Source of the DNA: a virus
Reading direction: 5' to 3' (one strand)
Length of the DNA: 64,000 nucleotides
IMG/VR virus record: IMGVR_UViG_3300049433_000139
Location: 19,753 to 83,752 of that record
A model generated the notes under the pieces. It was not told where the DNA came from, did no database searches, and was given only the letters and a program-made list of their open reading frames with translations. Every line of letters begins with the position of its first letter. Position 1 is the stretch's first letter. A program made the position numbers and the translations under genes. Below are positions 57,738 through 64,000 of this stretch, piece by piece.

Positions 57738-57926
57738 ATGAATGTCAGGAGCGGCCGGTCAGCTACAAAGCGTCCAGTCAAGGATCAAGGAAAAACACGT
57801 TTCGCGAAACCGGAAGTACAAGCCGCGGAGTGGGAACTTGCGGATGAACGACTCGACGAAGCCCTAAGACAAACCTTCCCTGCGAGTGACGCGCTATCGA
57901 TTGTTCAAAATGTTCGCGGTAGCTAG
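57738..57926 (+). CDS. Small acidic host protein
   Basis: A 62-residue protein starting MNVRSGRSATKRPVKDQGK; it ends LDEALRQTFPASDALSIVQ, a short motif (LDExLxxTFPASDPxxI) common to small Hyphomicrobiales proteins. It follows dps by 34 bases. Function unknown. Confidence 0.6.
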   Translation: MNVRSGRSATKRPVKDQGKTRFAKPEVQAAEWELADERLDEALRQTFPASDALSIVQNVRGS

Positions 57927-58042
57927 TTGCATAAGGTTCGACGGGGGAGCCAGATTACCATCGCCTGCGCCTGTCCTCGACCCGGTCGAGGATGACCGGG
58001 CGACCCAGTATTTCGGCGCCCGGGCACAGACGAGGACACATC

Positions 58043-58978
58043 ATGAAGATTGGAATAATCGGGGCGGGTGCGGTTGGCGCCGCATGTGCAATGGCGACCA
58101 TCATGAGAGGTTGCGCTAGCGAACTGGTTCTCGTCAACCGAGGCCGCGATCGAGCAAAAGGGATGGCTACCGACATGGGCTACGGAGCCCCTCTATCATC
58201 GACCACCAGGGTGACGGATGGTGACTATTCAGATCTGGCCGGCGCCTCGCTCGTCATGGTTACGGTTGGCGTCAACGAAAAAACGGGTGGAGCAACCGAT
58301 CGCAGCGATCCGGCAGGGCGCCTGCGCCTGCTGGACAAGAATGCGCAAGTTTATCGCGAGGTTATTCCCCAGATCAACGCTGTGGCGCCGGATGCAGTTC
58401 TGCTTGTCGTAACCGACCCTCCGGATCCGCTTGCCTGGCTGACGCGCGAACTCGCTCGCCATGATCGCGTTCTCAGCACCGGCACATTGCTCGACAGTTT
58501 GCGCTTTCGGGTGCATCTGGGGCGAAAACTCAAGGTAGCTTCCACTTCTATCGAAGCCCAGGTTCTCGGTGAACATGGAACATCGCAGATCTTTCACTGG
58601 TCCGGCGCCCGCGTGGGCGGCGTCCCGATCGCGGATGCGCTTGGGCAATGCGGCCTTGCGCATGACGACGATTTTCGCGCGACGATCGAGAAGGAAGTGC
58701 GGTATGCGAACATCACAATCATCGAAGGTATCGGAGCCAGCCAATACGGAATTGGAATGGTTTGCGCGCGGATCGCAGAGATCGTGCTGCATGACGAACG
58801 CGCCGTGATTCCGATCGGGGTCTATAATTCGAAACTTGGCGTAACGCTCTCGCTGCCAAGCGTGGTCGGCCGGGGCGGCTGCCTCCAGGTCCTTGATCCT
58901 CCGTTATCGAATGACGAGCGTATGGGTCTGAATAAATCTGTCGAAACATTGCGCAAGGCCCAGGAGCGAGTGCGCTGA
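58043..58978 (+). CDS. L-lactate/malate dehydrogenase family protein
   Basis: A 311-residue protein starting MKIGIIGAGAVGAACAM with the NAD-binding GxGxxG. TGTLLDSLRFR carries the substrate-binding Asp/Arg and GEHGTSQ the catalytic His. The loop that fixes substrate (normally near residue 100) reads GVNEKTGGATDRSDP, with an insert compared with most lactate dehydrogenases, so lactate or malate preference is unclear. Length is typical. Confidence 0.8.
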   Translation: MKIGIIGAGAVGAACAMATIMRGCASELVLVNRGRDRAKGMATDMGYGAPLSSTTRVTDGDYSDLAGASLVMVTVGVNEKTGGATDRSDPAGRLRLLDKNAQVYREVIPQINAVAPDAVLLVVTDPPDPLAWLTRELARHDRVLSTGTLLDSLRFRVHLGRKLKVASTSIEAQVLGEHGTSQIFHWSGARVGGVPIADALGQCGLAHDDDFRATIEKEVRYANITIIEGIGASQYGIGMVCARIAEIVLHDERAVIPIGVYNSKLGVTLSLPSVVGRGGCLQVLDPPLSNDERMGLNKSVETLRKAQERVR

Positions 58979-59015
58979 CATCGTCCCGGACGTAAAGCTG
59001 GAACCGCCGTAGCAT

Positions 59016-59053
59016 AAAAAGTCGGGCTGACGGAATTTTGCTGCCAGCCCGAC
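59016..59053 (-). terminator. Intrinsic terminator, leftward
   Basis: GTCGGGCTG (59021-59029) pairs exactly with CAGCCCGAC (59045-59053) and is followed on the minus strand by TTTTT (59020-59016). It ends the convergent secreted-protein gene at 59075-59314. Confidence 0.75.
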
Positions 59054-59074
59054 CTCTTCGAACGCGTGTACGGA

Positions 59075-59314
59075 TCAATAGACCGACGCGGGTTCGCAAG
59101 GCGGAGCGCCATTCCAGGGCTGCGTGGCGAATGCGCCAACGGCCGGAGCCGGAATGCACGCGCGCCCATCAACGTAACGCGTGTCCGGCGTGGTGCTCGC
59201 ATTGGCGTCCGCCGCGACGTGCCGCGACGCCACACCGCTCTCGCGAGCCAAGGCGGGGCTTGCGAGCGTGGCTGCGGCGATCAGTGCAGCCGACAGAAGT
59301 TTAAGCTTGGTCAT
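59075..59314 (-). CDS. Small predicted secreted protein
   Basis: A 79-residue protein from ATG 59314, with a signal peptide (MTKLKLLSAALIAAATLASP) and a mature part containing TRYVDGRACIPAPAVGAFA and two Cys. The CIPAPxVGAFAxxPW pattern is familiar from Bradyrhizobium small proteins. Function unknown. Confidence 0.65.
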   Translation of the reverse strand: MTKLKLLSAALIAAATLASPALARESGVASRHVAADANASTTPDTRYVDGRACIPAPAVGAFATQPWNGAPPCEPASVY

Positions 59315-59664
59315 TCGATTTCTCCATTGGATGTGAAAAGCCGATAGTTTGGCTTCTCTATGGAAATGGAGCAGCGATCGGCCGATCATAGTAACAATTC
59401 CTCACCTCGTTACAACGCCGCGTGAGGTCGGTGCGTCGTACAGCGGCAATGCTCCATTGCTCTTGACGTCCCGGGGAATTCTAAATCCGTTTTTAATTGA
59501 GAACACCTCAGTTGGCGACCATTGTCAGAGTCGCTTCCGGCCGTTGTTCTGTTGCCGGAAGTTTTGTTGGGGCGCGACCCTTCCAAGAAGATACCGGGGA
59601 AACTCAAGGGCGTGGCCGGGGGAAAGTCCGCGCACGCAACGGCTGGCTATGTCCGGAGGTAAAG
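59315..59664. other. Intergenic region before the DUF305 gene
   Basis: 350 bases without a supported gene. It ends with GGAGGTAAAG before the ATG at 59665, a strong Shine-Dalgarno. No clear promoter is assigned. Confidence 0.4.
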
Positions 59665-60180
59665 ATGATTCTGTTCTCACGCTCCTTTGTCCGCAAACGC
59701 ATGATTTCGCTGGCAACCACGGCGACAGTCGCGGCGACATCGTTCGCTCTTGCAGAGGATTCGTCGCGGGCGGATCACGTCGGTGGAGCAACGCCGATCC
59801 AAACTGTGGCGGACCGGCCGGATCGTTCGGCGGAGCAGCCGTTCCTGTCGGAGAACGAAGCCGCGATGAAAAGGATGATGGCGGACATGACGGTGAAGCC
59901 GACCGGCGACGTCGATCGCGATTTTGTCGCGATGATGGTGCCGCACCATCAGGGCGCGGTCGATATGGCGCAAGCCGAACTCAAATACGGCCATAACGAG
60001 CAGCTTCGCCGGTTGGCGCGAGAGATCGTTGCGAACCAGCAGCAAGAGATCACGGTCATGCGCAATGCCGTCAGTGAAGGGCAATCGTCCGCGGCGCAAT
60101 CGTCGCAGCAACCCCGTACGCAAAAGTCACCGCCATCGGCCCGGACTGACGGCCCCGACGGAATGAAGATGTCGCAATAA
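59665..60180 (+). CDS. DUF305 protein
   Basis: A 171-residue protein with an N-terminal signal (MILFSRSFVRKRMISLATT) and the DUF305 motif MMVPHHQGAVDMAQAELKYG, with two His in a four-helix ferritin-like bundle. Often linked to metal handling. It lies 50 bases before the RND pump gene. The C-terminal 30 residues are Ser/Gln/Pro-rich. Confidence 0.8.
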   Translation: MILFSRSFVRKRMISLATTATVAATSFALAEDSSRADHVGGATPIQTVADRPDRSAEQPFLSENEAAMKRMMADMTVKPTGDVDRDFVAMMVPHHQGAVDMAQAELKYGHNEQLRRLAREIVANQQQEITVMRNAVSEGQSSAAQSSQQPRTQKSPPSARTDGPDGMKMSQ

Positions 60181-60230
60181 CCGGCTCCCGCCGCAGACTT
60201 CGTTCGCGGGCTGCGCTGCAAGGATAGATC

Positions 60231-63200
60231 ATGGGCATTGTTCGCTTTGCGCTGAGGTTTCCGCATACTTTCTATGTGCTGGCGGCCCTGATCCTGTTTC
60301 TCGGCGTCGCCGCAATCCGGTCGATGCCGACCGATATTTTTCCGGAGATCCGCATTCCGGTGGTGACCGTCATATGGCAATACACCGGCCTCACCACGCC
60401 GGAAATGGAACAGCGCGTCAGCACCTACAGCCAGTATTCCATCAGCTCCAACGTCAACGGCATCAAGAATATGGAAGCGCAGACCCTGAACGGTCTGTCG
60501 ATCCAGAAGATCTACTTCCAGCCCGACGTCAACCTCGACCTCGCCATCGCGCAAATCGTGTCGGCGACCAACGCCATTCGCGCGCTGATGCCGCCGGGCA
60601 TCGAACCGCCGATCGTCGTCCAGTTCAATGCGTCGAGCGTTCCGGTCCTGCAGCTCAGCCTCAATTCGGATAGTTTGAACGAACAGCAACTCTACGACTT
60701 CGGCATCTATCGCGTTCGCCAGCAGCTGGCGCCGGTTCCCGGCGTCACCCTGCCGACGCCGGCGGGCGGCAAGTATCGTCAGATCATGGTGGATATCGAC
60801 CCGGACAAGCTGCTGTCCCGGGGATTGACGCCGCTCGACATCGTGAACGCGGTCAATACCCAGAACCTGACACTGCCGTCGGGAACGGCAAAGATCGGCG
60901 ACACCCAATATACGGTGCGAACCAATGCGACGCCGGCGTCGATCAACGACCTAAACATGATGCCGGTCAAGTTCGCCAACGGTGCCACCATCCTTTTGAA
61001 GGACGTGGCGCAGGTCCGCGACGGATCGCTGGTGCAGCAGAACATCGTGCGCGAGGATGGCCGCCGCTCGGTTCTGCTGAGCATCATCAAGAACGGCAAC
61101 GCCTCCACGCTGGCGGTCGTCAATGGCGTCAAGAAAGCGTTGGAGGCGACCCGCGCCGCAGCACCAGCCGGAATGAAAATCACCGAGCTGTTCGACCAGT
61201 CGGTATTCGTCACAAACTCGGTCACCGGCGTGCTGCGTGAAGGCGCCATCGCCGCGGGTCTCACCGCGCTGATGATCCTGATCTTCCTGGGTTCCTGGCG
61301 CTCGACGCTGGTGGTGATGATATCAATCCCGCTGGCGATCCTGTCGTCGCTGGTGGTGCTTTATTTTCTCGGCGAAACGCTGAACACCATGACGCTGGGC
61401 GGCCTCGCGCTGGCGGTCGGCATCTTGGTCGACGATTCGACCGTGACCATCGAGAACACGCACCGTCTGTGGACCGAAGAAGGCATGCCGCTTTCCGAGG
61501 CGACGCTGCACGGCGCCGCTGAAATTGCGGTGCCGACGCTGGTTTCCACGCTCGCCATCAGCTGCGTGTTCACGTCGGTGGTGTTCCTCGACGGCCCGGC
61601 CAAATACCTGTTCACGCCGCTTGGACTCGCGGTCGTATTCGCGATGCTGGCTTCCTACCTGTTGTCGCGGACCCTGACGCCGATCACGATCGGCCTGCTG
61701 CTCAAGGGCGAACGCCACCATGCGGGCAATGAAACCCCGACAGGCGTGTTCGGGCGCATGTCCGCCGGGTTTGAGCGCAGCTTCGATCGGCTACGTGGCG
61801 GATATTCGAAATTGCTCACGACACTGCTTCGCCGGCGGGCCATCGTGCCTGTCGTTGCCGTGTTGATACTTGGCCTTGGCGCGGTGATGCTCACCTTCGT
61901 TGGCCGGGACTTTTTCCCGCTCATCGACGGCGGTCAGATCCAGCTTCACGTCCGCGCTCCCGCCGGCACCCGCATCGAAAGCACCGAGGCGATCTTCCAG
62001 GCGGTCGAGGATAAAATCCGCGAAGTCATTCCGGAGAAGGACCGCTCCCTGATCGTCGACAATATCGGACTGCCGGCGCGAGCCTACAATCTGGCATTCG
62101 CGGATGGCTCGACCATCGGGATCAACGATGGCGTCATCCAGATAGCGCTCAAGGAGGGCCACAAGCCGACCGCCGACTATATCAAGAAATTGCGTCAGGT
62201 CTTGCCGGCCGCATTCCCGGAAAACACGTTCTACTTCCAGGCGGCCGATATCGTGACACAGATTCTGAATTTCGGACTGCCGGCGCAGATCGACGTCCGG
62301 ACGATGGGTTACGACAAGAACAATCTGTCGGTTGCAAAGAAACTCCGCCAACGTCTGGCCGCCATCCCCGGCATCGTCGACGCACATCTGCAGCAGGAGG
62401 TCGATGGACCGGCCTTCTACGCCGACATCGATCGCACCCGCGCCGCGCAGCTTGGCCTCAATGCGAGCACGGTGGCCACCAACATCAACGTCAGCCTGAG
62501 TTCGTCGGTGCAGGTGTCGCCCAATTTCTGGACCGATCCGACCTCGGGCATTCCGTATTATCTGGCGGTGCAGACGCCCGAGTACAAAGTCAACTCGTTG
62601 AATGCGCTCGGAAACACGCCGGTTTCCACCTCGCTGGCGGTGAGCGGCCAAACCGTCCCCGGCATGCTCAGCAATGTCGCGACATTCAAACGGGACACGG
62701 TCGCCACCAACTCCAACCAGACCAACATCCAGCCGGTGTTCGACGTCTATGCCAGCGTGCAGGGTCGCGATCTCGGCGGCGTCGCAGCCGACATCAACAA
62801 GGTCACGGCCGAACTGCAGAAGGAACTGAAACCCGGCAATTCAATTCAGGTGATCGGACAAATCCAGAGCATGAATGACTCGTTCCGGGATCTGGGCATC
62901 GGACTGCTGTTCGCCGCCGTGTTCGTCTATCTGCTGATGGTCGTGAACTACCAGACCTTTGGCGACCCGTTTGTCGTGATCCTGGCTTTGCCGGCGACGC
63001 TCTGCGGTATCGTCACGATGCTGTTCATCACCGGCACCACGTTGAACGTGCCGTCGCTGATGGGGGCGATCATGGCGGTAGGCGTCGCTTCGGCGAACTC
63101 GATCCTGCTCGTGACTTTTGCGCGCGAGCAGCAGCTGAAAGGGCACTCCGCCTTCGAGGCCGCCATCAGTGCCGGCTACACCCGAATCCGCCCCGTCCTG

Positions 63201-63413
63201 ATGACGGCAGCCGCGATGATCGTCGGCATGATCCCGATGGCGATCGGCGGGGCCGGCGAGGAACAGAACGCCGCGCTTGCGCGTGCTGTCATCGGCGGCC
63301 TGCTGTTTGCGACACCGACGACGTTGCTGATCGTGCCTTACCTGTTCGCCATGCTGCGCAAGGGCAACGACGGAAAGCCTCACCATGGCGTATTCGAGGA
63401 AGTTCCAGCATGA
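60231..63413 (+). CDS. RND efflux permease (HAE1 family)
   Basis: A 1060-residue inner-membrane transporter with the RND layout: N-terminal span (FALRFPHTFYVLAALILFLG), two large periplasmic loops, and paired sets of spans (about 340-500 and 860-1050). VGILVDDSTVTIENTHR is the conserved motif in TM4; the proton-relay residues of TM4 are present in that segment. Length typical for HAE1. Followed at 63410 by the adaptor gene with a 4-base overlap. Substrates unknown. Confidence 0.85.
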   Translation: MGIVRFALRFPHTFYVLAALILFLGVAAIRSMPTDIFPEIRIPVVTVIWQYTGLTTPEMEQRVSTYSQYSISSNVNGIKNMEAQTLNGLSIQKIYFQPDVNLDLAIAQIVSATNAIRALMPPGIEPPIVVQFNASSVPVLQLSLNSDSLNEQQLYDFGIYRVRQQLAPVPGVTLPTPAGGKYRQIMVDIDPDKLLSRGLTPLDIVNAVNTQNLTLPSGTAKIGDTQYTVRTNATPASINDLNMMPVKFANGATILLKDVAQVRDGSLVQQNIVREDGRRSVLLSIIKNGNASTLAVVNGVKKALEATRAAAPAGMKITELFDQSVFVTNSVTGVLREGAIAAGLTALMILIFLGSWRSTLVVMISIPLAILSSLVVLYFLGETLNTMTLGGLALAVGILVDDSTVTIENTHRLWTEEGMPLSEATLHGAAEIAVPTLVSTLAISCVFTSVVFLDGPAKYLFTPLGLAVVFAMLASYLLSRTLTPITIGLLLKGERHHAGNETPTGVFGRMSAGFERSFDRLRGGYSKLLTTLLRRRAIVPVVAVLILGLGAVMLTFVGRDFFPLIDGGQIQLHVRAPAGTRIESTEAIFQAVEDKIREVIPEKDRSLIVDNIGLPARAYNLAFADGSTIGINDGVIQIALKEGHKPTADYIKKLRQVLPAAFPENTFYFQAADIVTQILNFGLPAQIDVRTMGYDKNNLSVAKKLRQRLAAIPGIVDAHLQQEVDGPAFYADIDRTRAAQLGLNASTVATNINVSLSSSVQVSPNFWTDPTSGIPYYLAVQTPEYKVNSLNALGNTPVSTSLAVSGQTVPGMLSNVATFKRDTVATNSNQTNIQPVFDVYASVQGRDLGGVAADINKVTAELQKELKPGNSIQVIGQIQSMNDSFRDLGIGLLFAAVFVYLLMVVNYQTFGDPFVVILALPATLCGIVTMLFITGTTLNVPSLMGAIMAVGVASANSILLVTFAREQQLKGHSAFEAAISAGYTRIRPVLMTAAAMIVGMIPMAIGGAGEEQNAALARAVIGGLLFATPTTLLIVPYLFAMLRKGNDGKPHHGVFEEVPA

Positions 63414-64000
63414 CCGAGATTCGTGTGCGGCCAAATAATGAAGCTGTTCAGGAACGGCTTGATCCCGAAGCCGATCGCGTTGTTGCGCCACCGAACGTTG
63501 CGCGAAAGCGGCGACGTCGTTACGGAGGGGCGGTGTTCGGCGGGATCGCGTTGCTGTTGCTCGTGGGCGGTCTTGGAGCGGGCGGCTGGCGCCACTACCA
63601 GGCCGAGCTCGCCGTCGCGGCTACCGCGCAACAGAGCAGGGCGTTTGTACCCGACGTTCGCGTGGCTACGGTCCGCGCCAGCGATCGTAAAATCACCGTC
63701 ACCTTGCCGGCGACGACGACGGCCTTCGAGGCGGCGAATATTTTTGCGCGCACCAACGGCTACATCGAAAAGCGCTACGTCGATATCGGCGATCGGGTCA
63801 AGGCGGGGGCCCTGTTGGCGGACATTACCGCTCCCGAACTCGATCACCAGATTACGCAAGCCCAGGCGACGCTGGCCCAGAATCAAGCGACATTGCAGCA
63901 GACCCAGGCAAGCCGCGATCTCGCCCAGGTCACCAATGCGCGCGACAGCAAGCTGGTCACGCAGGGATGGCTCACGCTTCAGCAGGGCGACAACGATCGC
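63410..64000 (+). CDS. RND membrane fusion (adaptor) protein, cut by window edge
   Basis: The first 197 residues are present. A cytoplasmic N-terminus (TEIRVRPNNEAVQERLD), a membrane span (residues about 40-60), a lipoyl-like TAFEAANIFARTNGYIEK followed by VDIGDRVKAGALLADITAPE, and the start of the coiled-coil hairpin (QAQATLAQNQATLQQTQ). It links the RND pump to an outer-membrane channel. Confidence 0.85.
   Translation, partial: MTEIRVRPNNEAVQERLDPEADRVVAPPNVARKRRRRYGGAVFGGIALLLLVGGLGAGGWRHYQAELAVAATAQQSRAFVPDVRVATVRASDRKITVTLPATTTAFEAANIFARTNGYIEKRYVDIGDRVKAGALLADITAPELDHQITQAQATLAQNQATLQQTQASRDLAQVTNARDSKLVTQGWLTLQQGDNDR

Noticed and set aside
59949-60908. 319-codon minus-strand frame
   Set aside because: Antisense to the RND permease and DUF305 genes; rich in Arg, Asp and His repeats as expected for a shadow of a high-GC gene.

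Overview
The window is a temperate phage genome joined to alphaproteobacterial chromosome. Bases 1 to about 50,590 are an almost complete prophage; its left end lies beyond base 1. The junction is the 3' half of a tRNA-Tyr gene (50593-50649), and the rest is host DNA. The host is probably a Bradyrhizobium-like member of the Hyphomicrobiales. This is inferred from palindromic repeats after the tRNA fragment, the style of the small secreted host proteins, and a phage gene copied from the alphaproteobacterial cell-cycle regulator CtrA.

Prophage layout. Bases 1-13,359 (minus strand) hold the virion genes, upstream to downstream: small and large terminase, DUF4055 portal, head morphogenesis protein, scaffold, P22-type coat, connectors, tail terminator, tail tube, a G/GT-type chaperone pair with a likely -1 frameshift, and the tape measure protein. 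There is no tail sheath, so a siphovirus is likely. A leader at 13,360-14,010 carries a near-consensus promoter, two direct repeats and an inverted-repeat terminator. Bases 14,011-27,061 (minus) hold many small, tightly overlapping early genes with a helicase, a proteasome-like hydrolase, a Fic protein, a DEDD exonuclease and a GIY-YIG endonuclease. Bases 27,450-35,061 (minus) hold two DNA methyltransferases, a primase-polymerase/VapE helicase, an HNH nuclease and an SNF2-like helicase. A divergent control region lies at 35,607-35,848. Bases 35,849-50,226 (plus) hold replication and repair genes (Cas4-like nuclease, RtcB, DUF2815 ssDNA-binding protein, family B polymerase, VRR-NUC), a SLOG/DUF4326 pair, the CtrA-like regulator, a MazG-like protein and the integrase.

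Control. At least sixteen copies of one promoter, with a conserved spacer as well as conserved -35 and -10 boxes, sit before operons on both strands. Several fire almost exactly at a start codon (leaderless messages), and in three the TGA inside the -35 box is also the stop codon of the gene upstream. This looks like one phage-wide regulon. The CtrA-like protein has Glu at residue 51, exactly where CtrA has its phosphorylated Asp; the same D51E change is the laboratory phosphomimetic of Caulobacter CtrA.

Host side. Next to the integration site is a three-gene operon (51,088-56,572): a PAS/GAF protein ending in a degenerate histidine-kinase core, a receiver-like domain fused to a CHAT (caspase-like) protease, and a 429-residue protein I do not recognise. 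It looks like a signalling-protease system and is the best host candidate for something undescribed. After it come a Gly-rich secreted protein, a Dps ferritin, a lactate/malate dehydrogenase, a DUF305 protein and an RND efflux pair that runs off the right edge.
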